The notes: generated by a model not told the origin, from the letters alone. Counted from the stretch's first letter, positions 30,522 through 39,492 are shown. The stretch is 64,000 nt of DNA from Streptomyces sp. NBC_01689 (GCF_036250675.1 NZ_CP109592.1:4278001-4342000), one strand, 5' to 3'. Made by a program: numbers and translations.

Positions 30522-30551
30522 TTGTCGCGCCCGCGTACCGCCGGGTACAGT
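30522..30551 (+). promoter_or_regulatory. Probable vegetative promoter of the M23 peptidase gene
   Basis: TTGTCG (30522-30527), an 18-bp spacer and TACAGT (30546-30551) form a plausible -35/-10 pair about 50 bp before the start codon. The leader is too short for a riboswitch. Confidence 0.5.
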
Positions 30552-30599
30552 CGCCGCACTGCTCTGCCAGCCCCTGTTGTCGAGGCGAAAGAGAAGTTG

Positions 30600-32186
30600 G
30601 TGAACGACCGTCACCCGTCGGGGACCGTGACTCCCCCGGCTCCGGCTTCCGACGCCGCCGCGGCGCACTACGCCTCGTACGGCGGACAGGAAGTCCAGTA
30701 CGGCGACTTCACCCCGTACGACGGCTACAACGGAACCGGCACCTACGCGACCGCGAGTTTCGCGACCGATCCCCTCTTCGGCGACATGTCGGGCGGCGAC
30801 GGCACGGGTTCGTACGACGCGACGCAGTGGAACACCGGCGGTCATCAGATGCCGGCCTACGACCCGTACGCCGCGCAGCACCAGACCGCGTACGACACGG
30901 GCGGCTACGACACCACCGCCTGGGCGACCGGCTACCAGCAGGCGGCCGACATCCCCGCCCAGCATCCGGGCCCCGACACCTCGGGCCAGTGGGACGCGTC
31001 CGCCTGGCTCCAGGCCGAGCCGTCCGGCCAGACCCAGCAGTGGACCGCGACCACCCAGGAGACGGGTGCGTACGACGCCACGCAGTGGAACACCGCCGGC
31101 GAGCAGGACCCGTACGAGGCGTACGAGCGGTCCCGGCACGGCGAGTCGCCCGAGCACCAGCACGCGGACGTCTACGAGCAGCAGCTCGCGGCGGACCCCT
31201 ACGAGTCGCACGCCCCCGCCGACCCGTACGAGCCCCAGACCTCCGCCGACCCGTACGACCAGCCGGGTGAACCCGAACCCTTCGATCAGCAGGCGACCGC
31301 CACCTTCGAGGAACTCCCGTACGAGCGGTCCGACGACGGGCACGACGGGTACGACTTCGAGGACGCCGATCCGGGGCACGAGACGCCCCTGCTCGACGAC
31401 ATGGAAGAGGTCGTTCCGGCCCCCCGTGCCGCGAACCGTCCGGCGTCCCGCTCCCGTCGCCGCTCCCCGGCCAAGCGTTCCGCGCTGCTCACCGTCGCCG
31501 TTCCCTCGGCCTGCGTGATGGGCGTCGCGGGGATCGCGGCCGCCTCCGTGGGCACCATGGGCGGGAACGACGCGAAGAACACGACGGCCAGCGCGCCCGA
31601 CGCGACCGCGGTGAAGCCGTCCACCGCCAACAACAAGCTGGACACCCAGCTCCAGAGCCTGTCCGCGGGTGCCGACGACTTCGCCGACCGCGCCAGCCGG
31701 ACCCAGGAACGCATCGACCTCAAGGCCCAGCAGGCCGCCGAGCAGCAGAAGGCGGCGGCCGAGGCGGCCCGCAAGGAGCGGCTGCGGCCCAAGTTCGTCC
31801 TGCCGGTCACGCAGAAAGGACTCAGCGCCTACTTCGGCCAGGCCGGCGTCAACTGGATGTCCGTGCACACGGGCATCGACTTCCCCGTGTCGTACGGCAC
31901 GACGGTGATGGCCGCGACGGACGGGACCCTACGGACGCAGTGGAACAGCGCGTACGGGAACATGGCGATCCTCACCGCGAAGGACGGCACGGAGACCTGG
32001 TACTGCCACCTCTCCAGCTACAAGGTGCCGTCGGGCACCGTGGTGAAGGCCGGCGACCAGATCGCGTTCTCCGGGAACTCGGGCAACTCGACCGGGCCGC
32101 ATCTGCACTTCGAGGTCAGGCCCGCGGGCGGTGCGGCGATCGACCCCCTGCCGTGGCTGCGCAGCCACGGTCTCGACCCGACGTGA
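30600..32186 (+). CDS. M23 (LytM-type) cell-wall metallopeptidase
   Basis: A 528-residue protein. The first 280 residues are Tyr/Asp/Gln/Glu-rich with repeats (YDATQWNT, ADPYE). A basic stretch and one membrane segment follow (LLTVAVPSACVMGVAGIAAASVG, about 298-320). Then comes a coiled coil (about 345-400) and the M23 domain with HTGIDFP, CHLSS and HLHFEV, all zinc-ligand motifs intact. It should cut peptide cross-links in peptidoglycan from the outer face of the membrane. The start is GTG at 30600; a TTG directly before it is possible. Two NlpC/P60 genes nearby have related roles. Confidence 0.92.
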   Translation: MNDRHPSGTVTPPAPASDAAAAHYASYGGQEVQYGDFTPYDGYNGTGTYATASFATDPLFGDMSGGDGTGSYDATQWNTGGHQMPAYDPYAAQHQTAYDTGGYDTTAWATGYQQAADIPAQHPGPDTSGQWDASAWLQAEPSGQTQQWTATTQETGAYDATQWNTAGEQDPYEAYERSRHGESPEHQHADVYEQQLAADPYESHAPADPYEPQTSADPYDQPGEPEPFDQQATATFEELPYERSDDGHDGYDFEDADPGHETPLLDDMEEVVPAPRAANRPASRSRRRSPAKRSALLTVAVPSACVMGVAGIAAASVGTMGGNDAKNTTASAPDATAVKPSTANNKLDTQLQSLSAGADDFADRASRTQERIDLKAQQAAEQQKAAAEAARKERLRPKFVLPVTQKGLSAYFGQAGVNWMSVHTGIDFPVSYGTTVMAATDGTLRTQWNSAYGNMAILTAKDGTETWYCHLSSYKVPSGTVVKAGDQIAFSGNSGNSTGPHLHFEVRPAGGAAIDPLPWLRSHGLDPT

Positions 32187-32355
32187 GCGCGGGCGGCACC
32201 CGCTCGTCGTGACGCGCTCGTCCCACTCCACTTACGCAGCTTGAACCGCGGGGACCGGCGGGCTTCCTGGCCGGACGGGCTCCACCCGGCCGGACGGGCG
32301 CTCCGGGACCGGACGGTCCTCCGCGGAGTCCCGCCCGGTCACCGGGTTCAGCGGG

Positions 32356-34890
32356 TCAGAGCTTCTCCACCGGCGCGTACCGCAGCAGCAGCCGCTTCGG
32401 CTTGGGCTCTCCGAAGTCGACCGTGGCCTCCGCGTTCGCGCCCGTGCCCTTCACGCCGACCACCGTGCCCAGCCCGAACTGGTCGTGGGTGACCCGGTCG
32501 CCCACCGCGAGCGAGACGACGGGCTTCTCGGAGGCCCCACGGCGCGTCGCGAAACCGGAGGCCCCGGACGCCGCGGACCGCGAGCGCGAGGACGACAGCG
32601 AGGCCGCGACACCGGAGACGGGCCCCGAGGGCACCGGAGCGGTCGCGCCCGTGCGCTTCCACTCCAGATGCGCGTCCGGGATCTCCTCCAGGAAGCGGGA
32701 CGGCGGGTTGTACGAGGGCTGGCCCCACGCGCTGCGCATGGACGAACGGGTGAGGTAGAGCCGCTCCCGCGCGCGCGTGATGCCGACGTACGCGAGCCGC
32801 CGCTCCTCCTCCAGCTCCTTGACCTGTCCCAGCGCACGCATGTGCGGGAAGACGCCGTCCTCCATGCCGGTCAGGAACACGACCGGGAACTCCAGGCCCT
32901 TGGCGGTGTGCAAGGTCATCAGGGTGATGACGCCGTTGCCGTCGTCCTCGTCCGGGATCTGGTCGGAGTCGGCGACGAGCGCGACCCGCTCCAGGAACTC
33001 GGAGAGCCCGCCCGCCGTACCGGCACCACCGGCCGCACCGGCGTCACCGGCGCCGTCCTCGCCCGCACCCGCACCCGACTCCTGCTCGAACTCCAGCGCC
33101 ACGGCCGCGAGTTCCTGGAGGTTCTCGATCCGGGTCTCGTCCTGTGGGTCGGTCGAGGCCTGGAGCTCCGCGAGATAGCCGGTGCGCTCCAGGACCGCCT
33201 CCAGGACCGTGGCCGGGCCGGCGCCGGACTCGACGATCGTGCGGAGGTCCTCCATGAGCGTGTTGAAGCGCTTCACGGCGTTCGTCGAGCGCGCCGCCAT
33301 GCCGTACGCCTCGTCGACACGGCGCAGAGCCTGCGGGAAGCTGATCCGCTCCCGCTGCGCGAGGGCGTCGATCATCGCCTCGGCGCGGTCGCCGATCCCG
33401 CGCTTGGGGACGTTCAGGATCCGGCGCAGCGGGACGGAGTCCTCGGGGTTGGACAGGACACGCAGGTAGGCCAGGACGTCCCGGACCTCCTTGCGCTCGT
33501 AGAAGCGGACACCGCCGACGACCTTGTAGGGCAAGCCGACGCGGATGAAGATCTCCTCGAAGACACGGGACTGGGCGTTCGTCCGGTAGAAGACCGCGAC
33601 GTCGCCCGCCTTCGCCTCGCCCGCGTCGGTGAGACGGTCTATCTCGTCGGCGACGAACTGCGCCTCGTCGTGCTCGGTGTCGGCGACGTAGCCCGTGATG
33701 TTCGACCCCGCGCCCGCGTTGGTCCACAGGTTCTTGGGGCGGCGCGACTCGTTGCGCTCGATGACCGCGTTGGCCGCGCTGAGGATCGTCTGGGTGGAGC
33801 GGTAGTTCTGCTCCAGGAGGATGGTCGTCGCGTCCGGGTAGTCCTCCTCGAACTGGAGGATGTTGCGGATGGTCGCGCCGCGGAAGGCGTAGATCGACTG
33901 GTCGGCGTCACCCACCACGCACAGCTCGGCGGGTCCGAGATCGCCCTCGGCCGGCGGCACGTCCGCGGGGCGGTCTCCGCTCGCCGGCCCCACGAGTTCC
34001 CTGACCAGGGCGTACTGCGCGTGGTTCGTGTCCTGGTACTCGTCGACCAGGACATGGCGGAAGCGGCGGCGGTAGTGCTCGGCGACGTCCGGGAAGGCGC
34101 GGAGCAGGTTGACCGTCGTCATGATCAGGTCGTCGAAGTCGAGGGCGTTGGCCTCGCGCAGCCGCGACTGGTACATCGCGTAGGCCTGGGCGAGGGTCTT
34201 CTCGAAACCGTCCGCGGCCTGGCCGGCGAAGTCCTCCTCGTCGATCAGCTCGTTCTTCAGGTTGGAGATCTTCGCGCTGAACGACTTCGGCGGGAAACGC
34301 TTCGGGTCGAGGTCCAGGTCCCGGCAGACCAGGGCCATCAGGCGCTTGCTGTCGGCGGCGTCGTAGATCGAGAAGGAGGACGTGAAGCCGAGCCGCTTCG
34401 ACTCGCGGCGCAGGATGCGCACGCACGCGCTGTGGAAGGTCATCACCCACATGGCGTTGGCGCGCGGGCCCACGAGCTGCTCGACGCGCTCCTTCATCTC
34501 GCCCGCGGCCTTGTTCGTGAAGGTGATCGCGAGGATCTGGCCGGGGTGGACATGGCGCTCGCCCAGCAGGTGGGCGATCCGGTGCGTCAGCACCCGGGTC
34601 TTGCCGGAACCGGCGCCGGCCACGATGAGCAGCGGGGAGCCGGAGTGCACCACGGCCGCGCGCTGGTTCTCGTTCAGTCCGTCCAGCAGGGCCGCCGGGT
34701 CGACGGCGGGCCGGTGGGCGCCGTCGCGGTAGTACGCGTCGCGGTCCGGGGGCACGTCGAAGCGGCCGCCGAACAGGTCGTCCGGAAGCGGCTCCGCCGC
34801 CTCGTCCTCGGGCGGCGGCGGGGGCTCTTCCTCATGGGCCCCGGAAGGCTTGAGGTCCGCCAGGAAGCTGTCATCAAAGAGGCTGCTCAT
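32356..34890 (-). CDS. pcrA: ATP-dependent DNA helicase PcrA/UvrD
   Basis: An 844-residue superfamily 1A helicase that unwinds DNA 3' to 5' in repair and replication-fork clearance. An acidic, disordered front of about 65 residues precedes motif Q and Walker A AGAGSGKT (near residue 95). TFTNKAAGEMKERV, DEYQDTN, VVGDADQSIYAFRGA, EQNYRST and VTLMTLHTAKGLEF-type motifs follow in order. The C-terminal tail VGDRVTHDQFGLGTVVGV is the usual RNA-polymerase-binding Tudor-like segment. The start is ATG at 34890. A perfect damage-type promoter ends 10 bp upstream. Confidence 0.97.
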   Translation of the reverse strand: MSSLFDDSFLADLKPSGAHEEEPPPPPEDEAAEPLPDDLFGGRFDVPPDRDAYYRDGAHRPAVDPAALLDGLNENQRAAVVHSGSPLLIVAGAGSGKTRVLTHRIAHLLGERHVHPGQILAITFTNKAAGEMKERVEQLVGPRANAMWVMTFHSACVRILRRESKRLGFTSSFSIYDAADSKRLMALVCRDLDLDPKRFPPKSFSAKISNLKNELIDEEDFAGQAADGFEKTLAQAYAMYQSRLREANALDFDDLIMTTVNLLRAFPDVAEHYRRRFRHVLVDEYQDTNHAQYALVRELVGPASGDRPADVPPAEGDLGPAELCVVGDADQSIYAFRGATIRNILQFEEDYPDATTILLEQNYRSTQTILSAANAVIERNESRRPKNLWTNAGAGSNITGYVADTEHDEAQFVADEIDRLTDAGEAKAGDVAVFYRTNAQSRVFEEIFIRVGLPYKVVGGVRFYERKEVRDVLAYLRVLSNPEDSVPLRRILNVPKRGIGDRAEAMIDALAQRERISFPQALRRVDEAYGMAARSTNAVKRFNTLMEDLRTIVESGAGPATVLEAVLERTGYLAELQASTDPQDETRIENLQELAAVALEFEQESGAGAGEDGAGDAGAAGGAGTAGGLSEFLERVALVADSDQIPDEDDGNGVITLMTLHTAKGLEFPVVFLTGMEDGVFPHMRALGQVKELEEERRLAYVGITRARERLYLTRSSMRSAWGQPSYNPPSRFLEEIPDAHLEWKRTGATAPVPSGPVSGVAASLSSSRSRSAASGASGFATRRGASEKPVVSLAVGDRVTHDQFGLGTVVGVKGTGANAEATVDFGEPKPKRLLLRYAPVEKL

Positions 34891-34899
34891 CGCTCTCCG

Positions 34900-34922
34900 A
34901 GTCTAGGCGGCCCCACCGACAA
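34900..34922 (-). promoter_or_regulatory. DNA-damage-type (RecA-NDp/PafBC) promoter of pcrA
   Basis: On the minus strand TTGTCGGTG (34922-34914), 8 bp, then TAGACT (34905-34900) exactly matches TTGTCRGTG-N8-TAnnnT. Only 9 bp separate the -10 from the ATG. UvrD-like helicases are expected members of this regulon, so the match supports reading the similar site at 24980-25063 as a damage promoter. Confidence 0.85.
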
Positions 34923-35149
34923 CCCGCCGCCACCCCGGAAACCGGGCCGAAATTCCCGGCCGGAGCCGGGGCGGGTGCGGGGCGAGTGCGGGGCGGACAC
35001 CGGAGCGGATACCGGGTGCGTACGGCGGCCTGCCGGGACCGGCGCGCGCCCGCCCTCACCTTCCGGCGCCGCCCCGCTACGTTCGGCCACCCCGGACGAC
35101 CCTCACGGCCGAGGTCACGAAAATGTATCGGGCATATCGCACATCAACC

Positions 35150-35179
35150 TTCACAGAGCACTTACGGGTTGGCTAGCGT
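35150..35179 (+). promoter_or_regulatory. Promoter of the riboswitch-controlled NlpC/P60 gene
   Basis: TTCACA (35150-35155), an 18-bp spacer and TAGCGT (35174-35179). Transcription would begin near 35186, giving a leader of about 215 nt that contains the ydaO element. Confidence 0.55.
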
Positions 35180-35385
35180 GCGGGACAGGCCGCTCGACAG
35201 CCACCGGCGAACGTCGCCGGGCCGGGCGGCCTCCGCCGAGTCCGGCGCGCCCGTGCGGCGACCGGAGCCGGGGACCCGACCGACTCTGGGGTGAATCGGT
35301 CCGGCCGCCGCCGCGGCACGGACCGTAGGGCAAACCTTCCGGAACCACCCGCCCGAACCCGACAGCTAACCCGGTAGGCGGATGA
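35180..35385 (+). promoter_or_regulatory. ydaO-type cyclic di-AMP riboswitch
   Basis: The leader contains the conserved words of the ydaO/yuaA class in order: GGGGACCC near 35271, GGGGTGAATC (35288-35297), TAGGG (35326-35330), AACCTTCC (35333-35340), and CCGAACCCGACAGCTAACC ending in GGTAGGCG (35353-35380). In Streptomyces this class sits before cell-wall hydrolase genes and turns expression down when c-di-AMP is high. The ribosome site GGAAGGAG follows at once. Boundaries are approximate, from words rather than a fold. Confidence 0.88.
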
Positions 35386-35403
35386 CGGAAGGAGTCGCCT
35401 CTC

Positions 35404-36585
35404 TTGGCGTCGCACCGCAAGTGGAGTCCTCCGGGCGCACGCAGGCCGGGCATACGGACCCCGGCCATCGCCACGGCCGCGCTGGCCTCCGTGGCCCTGC
35501 TGTCACAGACGGCCCACGCCGCGCCCCCGGCCGAGCCGCGGCCCACCCTCGAAGAGGTCGGGAAGAAGGTCGACGACCTCTACCACCAGGCCGAGACGGC
35601 CACCGAGAAGTACAACGCGACCAGGGAGAAGACCGCCCAGCAGCGCAAGCGCGTCGACACCCTCCTCGACGACGTGGCCCGGCGCACCGAGAAGCTCAAC
35701 ACCGCGCGCGAGGAGCTGGGTTCGTTCGCCGCGGCGCAGTACCGCACCGGGGCCTCCGCGCCCGGCAGCGCGAGCCTGCTGCTGGCCGACAACCCGCAGG
35801 ACTACTTCGACCAGACCCAGTTGATGAACCGTCTGACCAGCCGCCAGAAGGCGGCCGTCGACGACTACGTCACCGAGCAGGCCGCCACCTCGAAGAAGCG
35901 CGCGGAGGCCTCCCGGAGCCTGCGGACGCTCACCACCTCGCAGGACGCGCTCAAGACCGCCAAGGCCGACGTGCAGGGCAAGCTCGCCACGGCGCGGGAC
36001 CTGCTGTCGAGACTGACCGCCGACGAGAAGGCGCGGCTCGCCGCGCTCGCGAAGAAGAAGCAGGAGGCGGCCGACCGCGAGGCGGCGAAGCTGGCGGCCG
36101 AGCGGGCCGCCGCGGAGAAGAAGGCCGCGGAGACGGACGGACGGACGGGCACCTCGTCCGGGACGGCGGGCACCTCGTCCGGCACCACGGGGACCTCGGG
36201 GACCCCGGCCACCGACTCCTCGTACGCCGCCAAGGCCGGCAAGGCCGTCGCCTTCGCCCGCGCCCAGATCGGCAAGCCGTACGTGTGGGGCGCGACCGGG
36301 CCCGGCTCGTACGACTGTTCCGGTCTCACCCAGGCCGTATGGAAGGCCGCCGGTGTCACCCTCCCGCGTACCACCTACGACCAGGTGAACGCGGGCACCA
36401 CCGTCCCGCTCTCCGCGATCGAGCCCGGGGACCTCGTCTTCTTCTACGGCGACATCAGCCACGTGGGCCTCTACGTCGGCAACGGGATGATGATCCACGC
36501 CCCCAAGCCGGGTGCGTACGTCCGCGAGGAGTCGATCTTCTACGGCGGTGAGTCGATCATCCACAGCGTGGTGCGCCCGGCCTGA
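35404..36585 (+). CDS. NlpC/P60 cell-wall hydrolase, riboswitch-controlled
   Basis: A 393-residue secreted protein. A signal peptide ends near TAHA (about residue 39). A long coiled coil follows (about 48-245; KVDDLYHQAETATEKYN), then a Thr/Ser/Gly linker, then the C40 peptidase with the catalytic Cys in YDCSGL, His in HVGLYVG and the third polar residue near HAPKPG. It should cut the D-Glu/diaminopimelate-type stem-peptide bond. The start is TTG at 35404, set by GGAAGGAG. A paralogue with the same layout lies at 38410. Expression is expected to follow c-di-AMP through the leader. Confidence 0.94.
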   Translation: MASHRKWSPPGARRPGIRTPAIATAALASVALLSQTAHAAPPAEPRPTLEEVGKKVDDLYHQAETATEKYNATREKTAQQRKRVDTLLDDVARRTEKLNTAREELGSFAAAQYRTGASAPGSASLLLADNPQDYFDQTQLMNRLTSRQKAAVDDYVTEQAATSKKRAEASRSLRTLTTSQDALKTAKADVQGKLATARDLLSRLTADEKARLAALAKKKQEAADREAAKLAAERAAAEKKAAETDGRTGTSSGTAGTSSGTTGTSGTPATDSSYAAKAGKAVAFARAQIGKPYVWGATGPGSYDCSGLTQAVWKAAGVTLPRTTYDQVNAGTTVPLSAIEPGDLVFFYGDISHVGLYVGNGMMIHAPKPGAYVREESIFYGGESIIHSVVRPA

Positions 36586-36682
36586 TCGCCCGCGCGGGAC
36601 ACGCGCGCCCGCGTATCCGTTCGCCCGACCGCGTATTCGTGGCGTACGCGCGCGCCCCACGGGCAAGCGGCCCCGAGATCCC

Positions 36683-36688
36683 TAGCAT
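36683..36688 (+). promoter_or_regulatory. -10 element for leaderless transcription
   Basis: TAGCAT lies 7 bp before the ATG at 36696, which has no Shine-Dalgarno. The spacing fits a transcript starting at the ATG. I cannot identify a -35. Confidence 0.5.
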
Positions 36689-36695
36689 CGGGGCC

Positions 36696-37673
36696 ATGCC
36701 AGCCACCTCGCCGCCCCGCAGCCCGTGGGTCCGACTCCGCACCTGGTGGGCGGAGAGCCCGCCCGCCGCCGCGGCAGCCGTCCTGGCCACCGGCATCCTC
36801 TCCGTCGGGCTGCACGAGGCCGGCGCCGAGATCCTCTCGGTGATCGCGCTGGTCCTGGCGGCCGTCACCTGGCTCGGGTTCGCCGCGGACTTCACCCTGC
36901 GGCTGCTGCGCGAACGGGAGCGGTGGCTGGCGGAGGCCGGCACACCGAGCGCGCTCACCGGCGTCGCCGCGACGGCCGTGCTCGGCACCCGGCTGACCAG
37001 CCTCGGGTGGCTGGGGCTCGCCGAGGTGCTGCTCGCGTGCGCCGCGGTGCTGTGGCCCGGGCTCCTCTTCCTGTTCGTACGGAGCCTGCGCGGCGGTATG
37101 CCCGGAAGCGTGTTCCTCGGCTGCGTGGCCACGCAGGGGCTCGCGGTACTGTCCGCCTCGCTCGCCGAGGCCACGCACGCGGACTGGCTCGCGTACGCGG
37201 CGCTGGTCCTGTTCTGGCTGGGGTTCCTGGTGCTCTACGTGGTGGCGCTGACGTGCTTCGCCTTCCGGGAGACGGCCACGGGCGGCGGCGACCACTGGAT
37301 CGCGGGCGGCGCGCTCGCGATCTCGGCGCTGGCCGCGTCGAAGCTCGTCCTCGCCTACCAGGCGGACATCTACCTCTGGAACTACGACGACAACGGCGTG
37401 CTGCGCTGGGTGTGCCAGGCGCTGATCATGGTGACGCTCGCCTGGTACGCCGTCCTGGCCGTGGCGGAACTGCTGTGGCGGCGCCCGCGGTACGACGTGC
37501 GCCGCTGGGCGACCGTGTTCCCGATGGCCATGACGGCGGCGGCGGCCCTGTCGGTCGCGGACGCCGTCGGCTTCGGCTGGCTCAGGGGGCTCGGGCAGGT
37601 ACTGCTGTGGATCTCGGTGGCCGCCTGGCTGCTGGTGACGGCGGGGACCGTCAGGTCCACAGCACCGCGATGA
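36696..37673 (+). CDS. Polytopic membrane protein, possibly TDT (tellurite/C4-dicarboxylate transporter) type
   Basis: A 325-residue protein with about ten hydrophobic segments evenly spaced along its length and little soluble sequence. The number and spacing, and segments such as GDHWIAGGALAISALAASKL, resemble the TehA/SLAC1-like TDT family, but no decisive motif is visible, so the family is a guess. The start is ATG at 36696, probably leaderless. Its 3' end overlaps the convergent small membrane-protein gene by 23 bp. Confidence 0.75.
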   Translation: MPATSPPRSPWVRLRTWWAESPPAAAAAVLATGILSVGLHEAGAEILSVIALVLAAVTWLGFAADFTLRLLRERERWLAEAGTPSALTGVAATAVLGTRLTSLGWLGLAEVLLACAAVLWPGLLFLFVRSLRGGMPGSVFLGCVATQGLAVLSASLAEATHADWLAYAALVLFWLGFLVLYVVALTCFAFRETATGGGDHWIAGGALAISALAASKLVLAYQADIYLWNYDDNGVLRWVCQALIMVTLAWYAVLAVAELLWRRPRYDVRRWATVFPMAMTAAAALSVADAVGFGWLRGLGQVLLWISVAAWLLVTAGTVRSTAPR

Positions 37674-38004
37674 AGATGTTCGCGGTGGTGAGCAGCCCGA
37701 CGAGCCCGAACAGACCCTTGTCGACCTTCTCGTCGTCCCGCTTCACGTAGACCAGGCCGAGGATCACGATCAGCAGGGCCAGCTTCACACCGATCTTCAC
37801 GGTGTTGACCGAGTGGTCGTCGGCCTGGTTGAGGCCGACCAGGACGACACCCGTGACCAGCATGGTCAGCGCGCCGTGCAGCATGGCGGGGACGAATCGG
37901 GCGGTGCCCCGGCCCATCGCCTTCATCTGGGTGAGGAAGCCGCCGAGCAGTGAGGCGATGCCGATGATGTGCAGGCCCACGAAGAGATGGATGAGTACGT
38001 CCAT
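37651..38004 (-). CDS. Small four-helix membrane protein
   Basis: A 117-residue protein made almost only of four hydrophobic segments (LIHLFVGLHIIGIASLLGGFL, FVPAMLHGALTMLVTGVVLVGL, KLALLIVILGLVYV, LFGLVGLLTTANIFIAVLW). A His in each of the first two segments is notable. Function unknown. The start is ATG at 38004. TAGGCT (38018-38013 on the minus strand) lies 8 bp before it, so it may be leaderless. Convergent overlap of 23 bp with the preceding gene. Confidence 0.85.
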   Translation of the reverse strand: MDVLIHLFVGLHIIGIASLLGGFLTQMKAMGRGTARFVPAMLHGALTMLVTGVVLVGLNQADDHSVNTVKIGVKLALLIVILGLVYVKRDDEKVDKGLFGLVGLLTTANIFIAVLWT

Positions 38005-38203
38005 GGGGCGGGAGCCTAATCGCCGGGGTGTGCCCCTCCCGGCACCGGGCCACCCCTTGTGGACCCGTAGCACCTGAGAACACCCGATCGCCCCGGAACC
38101 ATCCCATCGGTCATCACCCTGTGTGAAATCGCCGGGGCCGGACCCGGATCACCGTCACATACGGTCACCCGGCGATCCAGTTACGCCAGTTCCGTACATG
38201 GTG

Positions 38204-38233
38204 TTACCGAGCCCTCGCACTCAGGTTTAGCGT
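38204..38233 (+). promoter_or_regulatory. Promoter and 170-nt leader of the second NlpC/P60 gene
   Basis: TTACCG (38204-38209), an 18-bp spacer and TAGCGT (38228-38233), the same -10 as the first NlpC/P60 gene. The leader to 38409 contains a strong hairpin (GTCCGGCGGCG around 38307 with CGCCGCCGGAC around 38340). It lacks the GACAGCTAACC and GGGTGAATC words of the ydaO riboswitch. Confidence 0.5.
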
Positions 38234-38409
38234 CCTCCACCAGGTGCCCGGCTCCCCACCGCCGCCCGGGCCAGGGGCGGCAGTCGGACACCCCCGCCGA
38301 GAAAGGTCCGGCGGCGACCCGCTCCCCCTGTGTGGGCCGCCGCCGGACGCGTCACCGATGACCGCGCTCTCCCCGGCGGTCACGTCCCCAGGGAAGGATG
38401 TGGGCCCTC

Positions 38410-39492
38410 GTGGCTGCGCACCGCAAGCCCAGACAGCGCTCACTCGGCGGCCACACGGTCCGCACGGCCGCGACCATCGCCCTCGCCGGCGCGGCGACGA
38501 CGGCCGGATTCGAGGGCACCGGGCACGCGGAGCCGCAACTGTCCCCGGCGCAGGTGCAGGCCCGGGTCGACAAGCTGTACCAGGAGGCCGAGGTCGCCAC
38601 GGAGAAGTACGACGGGGCGAAGGAGAAGGCCGACCAGGCCTCGCGACGGCTGCACGACCTGCGCGACGAGACCGCCCGCCGGGAGGACCGGCTCAACACG
38701 GCGCGGGACGCGCTGGGTTCGATCGCCGCGGCGCAGTACCGCAGCGGGGGCCTCGACCCCGCTCTGCAGCTCGCGCTCTCCGACCGGCCCGACCAGTACC
38801 TGGACGGCGCCGCGTTCGCCGAGCGGGTCGGTGACCGGCAGGCGGGAGCGGTGGCCAGGGTGCGCAAGCAGCTGCGGGAGGTCGAGCAGCTGCGCGGGGC
38901 CGCGCACGTCGAACTCGCCGCGCTCGCCACGCGGCAGGCGGAACTGAAGCGGGCCAAGAAGACGATCACCGGAAAGCTGGACTCGGCGCGTCGGCTGCTG
39001 TCGCGGCTCACCGACGAACAGCGGGCGCGGCTCGCGGACCCCGGCACGGCCGGCGGTGCGGTCCGGCACGCCTCACGCTCCGCCGCGCGGGACCTGGGCC
39101 CGTCCTCCTCGTCGCCCTCGGCCGGTTCCGTCGCGGCCCCCAACTCCCGTGCGGCGGCCGCTGTCTCGTACGCCTACGGCAAGCTCGGCAGCCCCTATGT
39201 GTGGGGCGCCACCGGGCCCGACGCCTTCGACTGCTCGGGGCTCGCCCAGGCCGCGTACCGCTCCGCGGGCCTCCAGCTGCCGCGCACCACGTACGCCCAG
39301 ATCAACGCGGGCCGACGGGTCTCGCGCTCCGAACTCCTCCCCGGTGACCTGGTGTTCTTCTACTCGGGCATCAGCCATGTGGGGATCTACGTGGGCAACG
39401 GGATGATGATCCACGCCCCGAACCCCACCGCGCCGGTGCGTCTCGCGCCGATCGACCAGATGCCGTTCGCGGGGGCCACCCGGGTGGCCTGA
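38410..39492 (+). CDS. NlpC/P60 cell-wall hydrolase
   Basis: A 360-residue secreted protein, paralogue of the one at 35404. It has the same layout: signal peptide (TIALAGAATTAGFEGTGHA), coiled coil (about 45-215), Ser-rich linker, and C40 peptidase with Cys in FDCSGL, His in HVGIYVG and the HAPNP segment. The linker is shorter and the N-terminal His-Arg-Lys motif is shared. The start is GTG at 38410 behind GGAAGGA. It has a similar promoter but no ydaO riboswitch, so the two copies are probably regulated differently. Confidence 0.94.
   Translation: MAAHRKPRQRSLGGHTVRTAATIALAGAATTAGFEGTGHAEPQLSPAQVQARVDKLYQEAEVATEKYDGAKEKADQASRRLHDLRDETARREDRLNTARDALGSIAAAQYRSGGLDPALQLALSDRPDQYLDGAAFAERVGDRQAGAVARVRKQLREVEQLRGAAHVELAALATRQAELKRAKKTITGKLDSARRLLSRLTDEQRARLADPGTAGGAVRHASRSAARDLGPSSSSPSAGSVAAPNSRAAAAVSYAYGKLGSPYVWGATGPDAFDCSGLAQAAYRSAGLQLPRTTYAQINAGRRVSRSELLPGDLVFFYSGISHVGIYVGNGMMIHAPNPTAPVRLAPIDQMPFAGATRVA

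Noticed and set aside
38234..38409. Second ydaO riboswitch before the NlpC/P60 gene at 38410
   Set aside because: Leader length and promoter are similar, but GGGTGAATC and GACAGCTAACC are absent. Only a GC hairpin is seen.
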